From Cryptomeria japonica (lineage: Eukaryota; Streptophyta; Pinopsida; Cupressales; Cupressaceae): a DNA stretch of 60,000 nt. The notes beneath the pieces were generated by a model, which searched no databases, had not been told where the DNA came from, and worked only from the letters and a program-made list of their open reading frames with translations. Made by a program: the position numbers and the translations under genes. The stretch spans positions 817,358,396-817,418,395 of the forward strand of contig NC_081414.1 in assembly GCF_030272615.1 (NCBI RefSeq), written 5' to 3'. Below, one piece after another: positions 21,346 to 34,505 of this stretch (positions are counted from its first letter, which is position 1; the number at the start of each line of letters is the position of its first letter).

Positions 21346-22789
21346 AATGTAACTAAAGAAATGCAATGATCAGCTCCAAAGACATCAAACCACTACTAAC
21401 AAAACCAAGAGTCTAAAATATGATAGGGAATAATGTGAGATGTCCTGAAATAAAATATTTTATTTTCAATTTCAACTAAAACATAATTACTTAGCCATTT
21501 AATGTTATTAATAACTATTTAATTTATGAAAGAGATAAATGGTTGGCCACAAGTACATGAGTTACTAAATGCACACAAATGAGTGAATTTGATATTAAAA
21601 ACTATCTACAATGAATTCAATTCTTGTCCATTAGTCATTTATGTTTGCAATAATCATCTTTCTTTGTTTTTCTTAATCTTTATTCATAGTTATGTGCATA
21701 TTTCACATTCTATAATTAGGATATCAATTGCTATGGTTGAACACTAGCGTGATGTTTGTGTTGTGGTATAGATGCATGGAAACATAATTATGGGATTGTT
21801 ATATTGTAGAGATCATAAATCTAGATATCGCATATTAGTTCTAGCTGCTCTTGGATTGAGTCTAAAGTTGACATACAGTCATAAAGCCATTATTAGTAGA
21901 TCTATCCATTTCTAGTAAAGACAATTGAGAAAGTCATTTTGATATTGAGAGTTTCTTATCTATTTACCTATTGATCATTATTAAGCCATAATATTTAGGT
22001 CTATTTATCTCTCTTGCAAAACCTCTATAAGTGTCCTAGATTGTCCCTACTACTCACTCTTCAATGAAATAGTGGAGTACTAAAGATTTGTTGCACAAGA
22101 TGGTGTTGAACATATCAACAAGGCTAGCATGGAAGGCATGTCCAAGCTTCCACTTGTACAACTTACAACAAATGATTTGTTGATAGAAGAAATTCTTGAA
22201 ATAGGGATACAATCGAAAGACAAGTAAGTACATACAAACCTCCTCAGTTGAAAGTAAAATTTGTGTATAAAAAGAGTACATTGAATCCCAATCCATAAAC
22301 ACAATAGAGATAGCGGTGGAGACTTAATTGGATGTAGCATGTCACACCAAAGTTGTTAGAGTATGCTAAGCTAGTACATAATGTTTCGTAAATACACATT
22401 AGTATTTTACCCAGATCATTATCTACCAAAACTAACTATAGTAATCCTTTTGAGGATTCATTTCATGGTGCTAGATCTTCATTTAGTTCCACTTCTTCTT
22501 GGAGAAAAGAATAGTTATTTCTTGAGGTAGATGAATATCCCATCAACAAAGGACAAGACCCTTTCTAGAATATAACAAATTCTACTCCAACAAAAGATCA
22601 TGGGGGTTTCACTAGAGATATTGAATAAGAGATAGACTTCTACTGCTGCATTAAAAGCATTGGCATGTTCTTCATTTATTGATGTAAACTCTCTATGACT
22701 CCACCACAACCAACAAAGGTGTAAAAAGTTCTTTGCAATGAATGGATTTTTAGGATTGTCCTTTGAGAAAAGAAAATTAAAGTATGGAA
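21346..22789. other. CACTA interior without recognisable genes
   Basis: About 1.4 kb of AT-rich sequence. Short minus-strand frames (22054-22709) overlap each other in several phases and have no motif, so I regard them as chance. Confidence 0.5.
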
Positions 22790-23901
22790 GCAGGATCTGC
22801 TAGCTCCTGAGGGAATCTTGATGAAAAATAACTTTAAAATATTTGGGCGAGCTTATATGCAAAAACTCATGCTTCCTGATGGGTTTATGTACAGAAATAA
22901 GCATGAATTAAGTGGTAAAGGGGCTTCTAGAAACAAGACAGATAGAGAGGCAGTGGAAGTGAAAACTTCTAGTGTTGTGTCTGCTCCATCTTAGAATGGG
23001 AATGGCGAAGGTGTTGTACAAGGAGCTGAGAAGGGTGTTGGAAGAAGTGGGGGTGTTTACATTCCCCCATTTAATCTAGCTCAAATGATGAAAGATGTGG
23101 AAGACAAGAGCAGTGTGGAATACTGGCACATGACATGGGATGCCCTTCTGAAGAGTATCAATGGGTTAGTAAACAAGGTAAATGCATCTAACATCAAGAA
23201 CATCATTCCAGAGTTGTTTGCAGAGAATCTCATCCATGGGATATTTTGTAGGTCTTGTATGAAATCCCAAATGGCATCCCCTGGATTTAAAGATGTTTTT
23301 GCTGCGTTGGTTGCTGTGGTAAATACAAAATTTCCTGAAGTTGGCAATCTGCTTTTGTGAAGAATTATTTTGTAGGTTAAGAGGGCAAACAAACACAATG
23401 ACAAGCACATGTTGATAGCAGTAGCCAAATTCATAGCTCATTTACTGAATCAACAAGTTGCACATGAGATCATTGCCTTGGAACTTCTTACCCTTTTACT
23501 AAAGAACCCCACAGATGACAGTGTAGAGGTTGTTGTTGGGTTCGTGAAAGAATGTGGTTCTTTGTTGCAAGACCTTTCACCTAAAGGTCTCTATGGGATT
23601 TTTGAAAGATTTAGAGGTATTCTCCATGAGGGGAAATTGATAAATGAGTACAGTTTTTAATTGAAGGTCTTTTTGAATTCTCAAAGCTAAGTTCAAGGGT
23701 CATACAGCTGTGCGTCCAGATCAGTTAACACATGAAGTTTTCCTAGAAGATGAACTTGATCAAGAAGCTAGTTTGGATGTTTTCAAGCTAGATCCTAATT
23801 TCTTAGAGCATGAGGCAACCTATGAAAAACTGAAGAAAGATATCCTTGGAGATGCTTCTTCAGATGAAGCAGAAGGGGAGAATGATTTAGGTGATGATTC
23901 A

Positions 23902-23934
<33 letters not shown>

Positions 23935-24816
23935 GAGGAAGGTGAGGAAGCACTGAGAATATAGGATGAGACAAAGACAAACTTGGTCAATTTAAGATGT
24001 ACAATTTATTTGACAATCATGTCAAGTGTTGATTTTGAGGAAGCTGGTCATAAGCTACTAAAGATCAAGCTTGAACTTGGTCAAGAGAGAACATACCTTC
24101 ATTATTATAGTCTTCTTGGGCAAAGATTTTGTATGATCAATAAAATTTATGAGGAATTTTTTGATGTGTTTTGTACAACAGTATTCTATGATACACAGAC
24201 TGGAAACAAATAAACTATGTAATATTGCAAAAATTTTTGCCCACTTAGCACAAATTCTCTTCCATGGCATTATCTTACTTATATATGTTTGACAGAGGAA
24301 GATACTACTTCCTCTTCCCATATTTTTATAAAGATTCTCTTGCAAGAGCTGGTAGAGCAGCTTGGTATTATGTTGCTTAATGAAAGGTTGAACAATCCAA
24401 CAATGCAAGAATCTTTTGATTCAATTTCTCCAAAGGACAATCCCAAAAATTTACGGTTTGCTATCAATTTCTTTACTTCTATTGGTCTTGGTGGTATCAC
24501 TGAGAGTTTACGTGAGTATTTGAAGAATATGCCAAGGCTTGTAATGCAGCAGCAAAAGTCTATTCCTAAGTCAGATGAATCTACCTCTAATGATGATTAT
24601 TCTAGTTCATCAGGTTCATCAGATTCTGATACATCAGACTCAGATTCTCAGAGTGAAACTAACAGTGAGAGTAGTAAGGAGTCACCAAGAAAGAAAAATA
24701 ATTCAAAGAATGATAAAGAGTATGAAAAAACAAGAAGAAAGAAAAGGGCAAGGGCATCTGACTTGGAGGATGGAAGTGATAGTGAAAAAATTAGAAGGAA
24801 AAAGAAAAGGAATTAA
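22790..24816 (+). pseudogene. CWC22: Degenerate copy of pre-mRNA-splicing factor CWC22
   Basis: In order: an open upstream stretch (22790-22992) in phase with GGVYIPPFNLAQMM; the MIF4G domain (about 23080-23650) with LLKSINGLVNKVNASNIKNI and NPTDDSVEVVVGFVKECG; an acidic Asp/Glu run encoded by a GAT repeat (23899-23935); the MA3 region (23983-24500) with [19 protein letters not shown] and RFAINFFTSIGLGGITE; and a Ser/Asp-rich then Lys/Arg-rich tail. CWC22 recruits eIF4A3 in the spliceosome for exon-junction-complex deposition. The copy is disabled by stops at 22993, 23358 and 23373, by frame shifts near 23655 and 24215, and by loss of roughly 15 residues near 24085. No intron is apparent in the conserved domains. 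A poly-A tail is not seen. The plus orientation matches the adjacent transposase. Confidence 0.85.
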
Positions 24817-25195
24817 AAATCTTTCTAGTCAGTTATTCAAGGCTCCAGTAGACACCGTTTTCCTGGATTCTTACAAACAAAAGAATCACTCCCAAGTGCT
24901 TTGGTTTTTTAATAGATGATTATAAGATGCTATAATGTTGTCTTATGTATTTTAATAGCCACGGTTTTTAGAGTTCTGTACTTGACAGGTAATGGATAAA
25001 TAGTGTTAGGAGGAGAAAATATTGAAGGCCAAGTGCAGATTATGATAATACTAGATCAATGAATCCTATTATTTATTGAGTATTTCTTGTTTTCCATGTT
25101 GTGTGATGTACCATAAGCAAACTAGAAATCTAAATTCAATAAGATGCTTTGTTCAATGATGATAATTTCTAATTTCTTGCCTATGAAGAAAGACC
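24817..25195. other. Spacer between CWC22 copy and transposase
   Basis: AT-rich, with no ORF or motif. It may contain the downstream part of the CWC22 transcript and the promoter or leader of the transposase. Confidence 0.4.
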
Positions 25196-28100
25196 ATGTC
25201 AGACAATATCAACGAACAACAAAATAAGGAGACAATTGCTAGATTGTGGTCTAACTTGAAAAGAAAAGGTGATGGAAAATGTTATTGTCCGTGCAAAATT
25301 TGTAAGGGGTTAAAGACTAGAAGAATTCTAATCAAAACAATGAAGAAACATTATAGGCTGCATGGTCACATTGAAGGTGGACATGATTACCATCCATTGG
25401 TAAGTTTTTCATTATATCGTTTTGACAATTTATATACATAATAAATCACATGATGATGAGATCATGATCATGGTTTATTTATGTTTATCAATTTTATATA
25501 GGTCGAGCACCCCGGAGCACATGGTATGGATCAAGACAACCCTGGGAATATGGTTTTTGAAGTGGATGAACATGGAGGTGTGAATATCGAAGCTGAAGAT
25601 AATGATCCCATGGAAGATGATGATCATGAGCCAAAAAACACAATTGAAGATGATGGTACAAATACATTGATCCATGACTCATTTAGTACTTGCACAACTG
25701 ATCATGATGATGAAGATGACCTTGATGTTGTTCATGATGTCCCTCTACTTGAGAAGGCATCTGAGGCCCTTTACGAAGGCTCACAGGTAACTCTTCTCTC
25801 CGTTGTATTGTTGTTGGTGAACTTGAAGGTTATGAATGGTTTATCCAACATAATAATGTCATGTATGTTAAGTTATGTCATATATGTCATAATAAACTAT
25901 GAATCATGTTGTACCATTAATATTCTTTATTATAACAAATTATATTTTTTTGTTGTAGATTGATAGGTGAGTTTTTGTTACCACCATCAAATATTCTACC
26001 TCACTCATACCGAGAATTATCTGTCGTTATGAAAGATATTAGAATGGAGTATCAAGCAATAGATGTTTGTCCCAATGATCATATTATATATCACAAACAA
26101 CATGAATTTCAAACTGAATACCCTAAATGTCATATTAGTAGATATCGAACAGATCAAATAACAAAAAGGGTTCCTCGCAAGGTTCTTCGCGATATTCCAA
26201 TTATTCCATGTATGCAATGATTAATCAAGTGCACTAGCTTGGCACAATTTATGGATTACCATGCACACAATAGAAGTCAAGATGACATTATTCGAATGCC
26301 TATGGATGGTTCAGCATTTATGGACATAGAGGAAAAGTGGCCACACTTTAAAGAAGAACCTCGTAATCTCAGGCTTTCATTGGTAGCGGACGGTGTCAAT
26401 CCATTTGGAGAGATGAGATCTGTTTACTCAGTGTGGCCTATTTTTGTTATCAACAATAACATTCCTCCATGGATGTTGATAAAGAGGGAGCACATAATGT
26501 TGGCAATGATTGTTCAAGGTATTTTATCATTTAAATATAGTCATCTAAATTTAATTATAAATATTGCAGTAAAATGGTCATAATAATTATGTAATGTTTT
26601 TGTTCATTCGATTAGGTAAGTACTAAGTTAAAGATATGAATGTATATATTGAGCCTCTAATCAACAAGTTGCTGGAGTTATGGAATGGTGTCACTATGTA
26701 TGATGTCTCTAGACCAATAGGACAAAGCCAATTTCAATTCCATGCGATGCTTCTATGGACAATACACGATGCCCTAGGGCTAACATATTTTTATGGTATG
26801 TTATAGTGTTTAAGTTGTGCATGAACATTATAATTCAAAAAACTATCATATTTAATCCAATTATACATTATCTTGTAGGTCTTCAAACAAAGGGAAAATT
26901 TGCATGTCCTGTTTGTGGTCCAAAGATGAAATCTCGTCATTCAAAAAGTTTAGGAAAGTAGGTGTTTGATGAGTATAGGCACTTTCTCCACAAAAATCAT
27001 AAGTATTGAAATACTGAAAAACATCTTTTCAATGTTAAAGAAGAGAATACATCAAATCCATGAAGAATGACACCTCACCTATGGAAGTTGGAATATAATA
27101 GAATTAATCATCAAGGTAATGCCATTCCATCTATTGGTTTGTCATAAAACATCTTTTCTATTTTGTTTTGTTTACTAATGATGTGATTGATGATCATGAA
27201 GGTCGTGAAGGCATAAATGACCCCCTTCCTAAGGGACTAAAAAGTTATCCTCGACAATTTAGTAGGTTGCCCTACTACGAGCAATTACAAATTGTTCATT
27301 TGTTTGATAGTATGCATATTGGAAAGAATATAATAGAGACAGTATGGAAAATATGGGATGGAAGGCATGACAAAGAAAAAATTGTCAAAATATGTAGTGA
27401 CATTTAGGATTCCAATCATGCAATGATAAATGTCATTCAATCAAATAGCCATGGAGACCAGATTAATATAAGTGAGCTTCCTTGGTTATTAACGGACTAG
27501 CAAAGCAATGCTATAAAAGAAGTCATACGAAAAATTTGATTTCCCACAGGATTTGCTGCGAACATAAACAATCTCATATCAAAGAAAAGTGAATTTGAGC
27601 CAGGGATGAAAACACATGATTGGCATACCTTTATTAAGGTAATTCATGTTCTTGTGTTTTTAGTATGTATTTAAGTATTGCGTGTACATGTAATTTTCAT
27701 TATGTTACAAAAAAATGAAAAGATAATTTTATAATTGTTGTAGTATGTTCTACCTCTATCTCTCCCATATGACTTTGACAATAATGTCAAGCAAGTCATC
27801 TATGATCTTGGAAAATACATGAGGTAAGTAGTGATATTTGTTTAGTTCGTTGTATAGATATTATATTTGCAATTTGTTTTACTTGTTATGTAATATTTTT
27901 TTTGCATCTTCAATACCTTGTAGGTGGTTGTCATGTAAAGAAATCCATAAAGATGATATAAAATATTAGAAGAGAAAAATTCCTCATTTAATGTGTGAAA
28001 TGCAAAAGTGTCAACCTCTAGCTTTTTTCAATGCACAAGAACACTACCTTATACATCAAGTTGAGGGGATTGAATTGTGTGGACCTATACACACTAGGTT

Positions 28101-29075
28101 AATGTGGATGGTTGAGAGGCACTTGAAATTTTTGAAGGCTTTGGTTCGACATCCTAAGGGTTCTATGGTGGAGGGATATATGGTATACCAGACTATGGTG
28201 TACATTTCTGAATATCTTCCTAAGTTTGCAGCAAAGATCCATGTGGATCACATTTGGGATCCCAAACACCATTAACAAATTCGAAGGGGAGTACTTGACG
28301 GGGAAAGGTAGATTGAGGAAAGTGAGAGGTAATTATAAGATATTATTGTAGTTAATTAATTCTTAATCTTCAAATTAAATCGATAGTAAGACGTCTATTT
28401 ATTTTTTGTATAGTTGGTTGAGAGTGGGATGCACTACATTTGTATATTGCAAACAATCTTGATTGGATGACGGTATGGATTGAACATTGTCAACATTCTA
28501 GACACACGTTAACATGGGAAGGTGTGGCTTCATTGGTTAAAGAAGCACATAGTAATGGAGATTCCAATGTTACGTAAAGGGAAATTGACTTAGCATATGG
28601 TTTAAGAGATAAATAGGTACGTATAAATTTATTAATCACCCATATGTTTATCAACTCACAATGCAATTTTTTTTACATGTTTGACATATCATAGGTCAAA
28701 CACCACAACACTATGTGCTACAATGGTCATAAATTTCGCATAAAAAAGTTGGATGATCTAGAGGGTGTTCAACATGTTGAGGTTGAGGCTACACAAAATG
28801 ATGTGGCCCCATCAGGTAAAGAGCACAACAATTATGTTCTCTAAATTAATGAAATACTTGTAACAATAATTAATTTTTTTTTTAATTTAACCCATTTCTT
28901 TGTTATTGCAGAGGACCCCCCTTTGCTTCAGTGTCCTCATCCTCAGTATAGGACTAGGCATACATTGAGATCATGAGCAGTTGGTGGAACATCTACAGAG
29001 GCGGGAAATGATGAAGAAACTGATGTTCCACTTAGTCTTTTCATAGCTTCAAAGAAAAAACAAAGAAAGAAATGA
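25196..29075 (+). pseudogene. TNP2-type CACTA transposase (spliced gene, broken)
   Basis: Exon 1 (25196-25399) encodes the transposase-associated zinc-finger domain (CYCPCKIC at residues 29-36, then H...LHGH). An intron with GT..AG ends follows (25400-25501). Exon 2 has an acidic linker and VVLLLVNLKVMNGLSN. The transposase_21 core spans about 25960-27000, with IDVCPNDHIIY, SLVADGVNPFGEMRSVYSVWP and KGKFACPVCG, interrupted by likely introns at 26520-26615 and 26797-26878. A DUF4218-like part follows (27990-28275: EGIELCGPIHTRLMW, KGSMVEGYMVYQTMVYISEYL), then a fragment like the start of DUF4216 (NGHKFR, about 28725) and a basic tail ending 29075. TGA/TAG codons at 26218, 26959, 27007, 27405 and 27968 inactivate it. 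The enzyme would bind the ends and cut the element. Confidence 0.85.
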
Positions 29076-29742
29076 TTGTAATCTAACTTATTTGATAATA
29101 ACTGATTTTTATGTGTTAGTGAATGTAATTATGTGCTAATTAATGGTTATGGATGATATGTGTTAATTAATACTGATGAATGTTGCGTGTTAAACAATGT
29201 TAATCAATGTTGTGTTAATGAACGTTATGTGATATTAATGAATGAATGCTATATTTTATTAATGGTAGGAAGAATGAATGAATGAATGTTATAAGATGTT
29301 AACGGGGAATTTAGAGTGATGTTAGGGGGGGGGGGCAAATGAGCTTCCACCTTCACGTGGTTGGCCTTGTTAAGTAGAGAATATCAAACTATTCTTGAAA
29401 CTAAGCAAAGCTCAACAAGATAACACACTTTTCAATATTTCATTATGTTGCATAGTTAATCTTATTGAATAATGTATATTGAATCTTAATTGTAGGGTCC
29501 AACAGAGCCAACACGAACAACAACACCACAAGTTGCTGGGTATAATGAACTCCCATATTGTCTTGTTTGTACACAAACAATATGAGTTGCTTCTAGTGTT
29601 GATATCCAAGGTAGGACTGCAAAAGTTATGAATATGACTCATCCTTGTAAGTTTTTTTATTACTTGTAAGTAATGAATATGCCTCATCCTTGTAAGTTTT
29701 TTTATTACTTGTAAGTCATGAATATTTCTCTTTAGTTGATTA
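29076..29742. repeat. Low-complexity stretch: TTAATGAATG runs, G11 tract, 45-bp tandem repeat
   Basis: Bases 29100-29290 are built of imperfect GTTAATGAATGTTATG-like units. An uninterrupted run of eleven G lies at 29325-29335. Bases 29640-29729 contain two near-identical units of a 45-bp repeat that includes TCCTTGTAAGTTTTTTTATT. No coding region is supported. Confidence 0.7.
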
Positions 29743-29981
29743 AAATTAAATGAAAATCTTTAATGAATACACAAAACTATATACATATGCAGGCGCACCA
29801 TGGTTGAGATGGTCCAACTCCCTAGTCTCACTCTACAACTAAGCCCATGCCATATCTAAATCAAAGACATCTCAAATACATCATTGGTGGAAAGCTGCAA
29901 AATGCCATTTTCATACATAAGCAAGACATATGCAATTGGGCACAATCACCAAGAGAACGATAAAAAGTGTGTTTGAGATTG
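29743..29981 (+). repeat. Single-arm copy of the palindromic repeat found at 33894-34399
   Basis: From AAAATTAAATGAAAATC to GTGTTTGAGAT this block matches 33894-34119 in direct orientation with scattered differences, and it matches 34180-34399 in inverted orientation. It ends where the palindrome copy continues into its centre. Confidence 0.8.
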
Positions 29982-32900
29982 TATCATGGATGCTTTTAAG
30001 TATTGTATCATGGATGCAAAAATATCTTCATTAATCCTTGACTCATGATTTCTATAATGCTTCTTTAGACTTCTCATGTCATTTGTTGCACTTCTTCACT
30101 TTTTTGGACTGAGTTTCAACTATGTATTTGCCATGACTTATGACTGTACCTAGCTTTGTCCTATCTTTGTAAGCTTCCTCTTTGAATTGTGGTTGTAGCT
30201 TTGATAATACATTTTTAATGTTGCACTATTTGTAAGGAGGACAACTCCTAATGCATGTTGCAAATTGTGTTCTAGTGAGTAAGACTAACCTTTTTGTACT
30301 TGATGTTTTTGACTAGTTGTCATAACCTCTGACTTTGATGCTTGTGCCTTAATAGAACTAGATGTTTCTTATATGCATACTTGGTCAAGGACTGCATTAT
30401 GATGCTATAGGGCTACAAACTAAGATTATTTATTGTATTGAGTTGCACATTTGAGAAGAGTTGCCCTATGACTGCTATGCCTCTTGAGGTTATAAGGTGT
30501 TGTTCTTGTCAAGTTTTGACAATGTTGCAACAATAATGTGTTATTTGTTGTTAAGGTTTGAAAAGACCTTTTAGAAACTTATACACTGCTCTTTTTCACT
30601 CAGTAGACTTGATTACTGTCATTTTATTTGGTACTAGGTATGACTACCTATTGGCTTTACTATAGACTGCAATCTCTCTAGACTATATTTTCTGAGTGTT
30701 GTTGTTCTATACTTGACCATCTATTAGGAAAATATAGCTTGAAATGTCCAAAACAATTAATGAATGACTGCACTATCACCAATCTATCTTGAAGATTTGA
30801 CTACTCTTTAGATTATGATTATGACTATCATGATATTTCATGAGACTGCTCTATCCCCATATGAAACCCTTTGTTCCCACAAATCAATGCTTTGAACTTG
30901 ACTACAAAATTATAGTGATCACTGTCTTTGTACAGTAAGCTTGCTACTTTCTCAACTTTTGATATATTGGAGGCTCCTAGGATGGTTTCTATCTTATAGT
31001 CACAATACCTTGCTATAATTTGAATTTTAGATCACTGCTCAATGATCACATTATGTCTTTGTCTTTTGAATTTGACTCTCGAGCTTTCTCTATTTCTTGA
31101 GCTTTTGAATAATTTTGGGCCACTATTCATTACTTTTATTACCCTATATGTAAAAGACCTTGCTCACTGCTTCCGATACTTGATCTTTATCTTGTTTATG
31201 TCAATCCTACTATTGCACCTTTTCTATTTATGATTGAGATTTGTTTTGGGATTAAAAACTCTTGATGATTTCACTAAATGACTTTTGCATGACTGTACAT
31301 TCTAAGCTATCCTAGGGAACAAAAGAGACCTATGGATTTTCTCACTTCAAGGAAAAAGAAAATCTAGCAAGACAATCAACCCTTTTAAATAATATGTGGA
31401 ACCCTTATGGTGAGAAAGAAAGCATTGACAAACTTATAGATGTTGTCATAACACAAAGCTGAAAGTATATTATTTTTTATAAATAATTAGATTTCTCCTT
31501 TAACCAGACTTTTGTTTGAATAATTACTGTAGGCATATCCAATACATGATTTAAACAATAAGATACTAAAAATTCTAAAATAGGGTTCTGAAAACCCTAC
31601 CTCCAAATGTGGATATCTACTGTTATGACTATGACAATTTTTCTCCAGAAGCTTTGATGCTAACTTCTATCATGCCTAAACTCTGCATGTGGTTTGCATG
31701 GTGTTGGCATGAGGTGCTTTGTAAATGTCCTTATGGATTCTCTTCATATTAGTATGAAACTCCTTCATTGAAGAGGCAAACCTCTCATTCAAAATTTGAA
31801 GTAAACCTTTGACTATTACATGTAGTCCTTTTCTTATAAACCTTCCTCCTTGCATTGATGTGCTAGGACATAAACTGAAGGTGTAGCTTGTGGATCTTGT
31901 TGAGCATCAAATCTGAATTAAGTAAAATATCTTGATTTGAGAGATTAAATCATAGAAGCCATCTATCTTTGGAAGATATCATCATTTTCATTGATACCAT
32001 AATAAGGGAACCAATGTAGTATTAGGTTTAATTCCATGATGATAGTTGAAGCTTGTTAGAGATAAGGGATTTGTAGCAGTTGGCTTGTTAGGTTATGTCA
32101 CAATCCCATGAAGGTCCTTGTAAACTGTTAATGTCAGTAGACATGAGATTGTTATGTAATGAATTGGATCAGCTAAACCTAGAAGTTCTGTAACCAATGA
32201 ATCAACTGACTCAAGCGTATGTTAATTATCTTATCATGGTCATTTATGACCGTTATTCTTAGTAGACATTAAGCAGTTCGCTAGATAGTTGGTTAGTAAA
32301 CCAGTGAGTTATTTGGCTCAAGTGTATGCTATTTATCATATAATTATTGTTAATAACCATTATTGTTAGTACACATTAAGCAGATGGCTTGTTTAGATGG
32401 TTGGTAACTAGTGAGTTTGTTGAGCTGAAGAATTGGATGTACAAGTCGAGCAAGGGAGGTGAACACTAACAACACATTGGTGCTTGCAATGTTAAAACCT
32501 TGGACAAGATGGTGATGCTTTATCTAAGTGATTGTTAGATCACATGAACTAGATACACCTACTTTTCAGATGGTCATAGTAGTTAGGGGTTACCTATAGT
32601 GTGTGACTGACTAGTTGTGTGTAGGTTTTGAACACCAAGATCAGATGGCCAGATGTAAAAGAGACCCAATCCTTAGAATGCACCCTCATGAAGGGTTGGG
32701 TCTCTTCCAATTGGAAGGGGCATGGGAGACTGGAAAGTCTATGATTGAATGGAGAATCCCTTGATGATGCTCTCGCTATTCCAAATTGTGTCAAGGCTTG
32801 ATACAAAAAGTTTTAGTTGGAAAGTTAAATGAATTGTAACCTCTGAACCTTTATCTCTTCCCTCCAAAATGAAACTTGCCATTTGAATTCCTTTCTCATA

Positions 32901-33893
32901 TTGATTATCTTAATAATATTTGTTCAATGTTTTTAATCGTTAAAAGATTACCTTCCTTTTAGATAAATTAGTTAGATTCTTATTATGTTGAAGAACATTT
33001 AGTTTTTTCTCTCCTTCAACTAAAGTAGTTATGTTTTATTTTGAAATGCTCAATTTTTTATCTTAATATAGATCACAATTTATTTTCTTTAAGTATAGAA
33101 TTAATGGAATATTACATATGGTGTTAGAGCAACCAAGTTCAAAATTGAACCTCAAGCTTTCCACCTATAAACACTAAGGTAGAAAACTGAAATGAAGCAT
33201 TTTAGTGAATCTTGGAAGTGGATTTGAACCATTGTGGATTATTGCATTTTTCTGTAGGCAGTTGCTTGTGATATTATCTAAAGGAGATAAGGTTAATTGT
33301 GTTCTTCTAGTAAAACTCTGTGTTTCATATTGTTGATTTGAATAAAAGATTTAGTTGCGAATTGTAATTGTAAATAGGGATATAACATTAGGTATTATAA
33401 TAATATCATATGTGAAAACAACCAATAATAAAATCAAACCAAATGATATATAGGATTTGGTCATATATGTATATGTAGATATATAAATATATACATAATA
33501 TATATATATATATGTATATGATGCTCTACAAAAAGAAGGATAGTTAGAAAAACCTATTTGATTACTACACACACAAAGAGAAGCACAAGAAACAAATGTT
33601 AGTCATTAGGGTTAGCAAATCAAAGATTAAACACTATCTTAATCAAGCATATCAAGAAAGACACTACACAACAAATAAAAAGCTTAATGAATCTAAGAAA
33701 AGCTGAACTTTGTGGTCTAACTACCAGAGATAGCAAGAAACTCTCCAACCAAAGCAGGGGAGACAAAACCAACAATCTCTGCTTAGGGAGGAGCTCTAGA
33801 CCCCAAATCTGAAGAAAGAAACAGAGCTAAAGTAAGTGAATTGGATTAAAAAAAGAATGTAAAGTGCACCCCTGATTTGCTAACCAAAATGCT
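29982..33893. other. CACTA interior, 3.9 kb without coding signal
   Basis: AT-rich sequence with only short unrelated frames in all phases. A simple (AT)n/(ATAC)n stretch lies at about 33455-33520. Neither a domain nor an LTR or TIR pair was recognised. The two flanking direct repeats (29743-29981 and 33894-34119) could mean this is an inserted or duplicated unit, but I see no coding or priming sites that would prove it. Confidence 0.4.
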
Positions 33894-34399
33894 CAAAATT
33901 AAATGAAAATCTTTAATGAATACACAGAACTATATACATATGTAGGCACACCATGGTTGAGATGGTCCAACTCCCTAGTCTCACTCTATGACTAAGCTCA
34001 TGCCATATCTAAATCAAAGACATCTCAAATACATCATCGGTGGAAAGCTACAAAATGCCGTTTTCATACATAAGCAAGACATACACAATTGGGCACAATC
34101 ACCAAGAGAACAAAGTGTGTTTGAGATCATTGTCCTAATTGTGGTGTGGTCACGAAGAGGTTGACAAATTTACAATGATCTCTTCATGACCACACCACAA
34201 TTAGGACAATGATCTCAAACACACTTTTTACCATTCTCTTGGTGATTGTACCCAATTGTGTATGTCTTACTTATGTATGAAAATGGCAATTTGCAACTTT
34301 CCACCGATGATGTATTTGAGATGTGTTTGATTTAGATATGGCATGAGCTTAGTCGTAGAGTGAGACTGGGGAGTTGGACCATCTCAACCATGGTGTGCC
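33894..34399. repeat. Long palindrome (foldback) with a 20-base centre
   Basis: The left arm 33944-34159 (starting GGCACACCATGGTTGAG) and the right arm 34180-34399 (ending CTCAACCATGGTGTGCC) are inverted copies separated by 20 bases. The first 50 bases of the block (33894-33943) are shared with the direct copy at 29743. No target duplication was found at the arm ends, so I leave the class open: foldback/MITE-like element, or an inverted duplication. Transcripts would form a hairpin of about 215 bp. Confidence 0.8.
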
Positions 34400-34505
34400 T
34401 GATCATATTAGCTTGAAACCATGTGCCTCATATTAGCCTCAAACCTATGCCCCTACTGGTAGGTGATGGGGATAGGATATGATTTTCTATACATATCAGT
34501 GATTG
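34400..34505. other. CACTA sequence left of the nested LTR element
   Basis: A short spacer without genes. Its last five bases GATTG (34501-34505) are the left target site of the nested LTR element. The right copy reads GATGG. Confidence 0.5.

Noticed and set aside
22054-22709. Overlapping minus-strand frames between the PPR fragment and the CWC22 copy
   Set aside because: Three phases are open at once in AT-rich DNA, and no domain or codon pattern supports a gene.
23795-23980. His-rich minus-strand frame
   Set aside because: It is the antisense of the GAT repeat that encodes the acidic run of the CWC22 copy.
22790-24816. A functional host CWC22 gene
   Set aside because: Several stops, at least two frame shifts and a missing segment make a functional product impossible, and it lies inside a transposon.
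29743-34119. The two direct repeats as LTRs of a small LTR element
   Set aside because: The repeats do not have TG...CA ends, no primer-binding site or polypurine tract adjoins them, and one is part of a palindrome.
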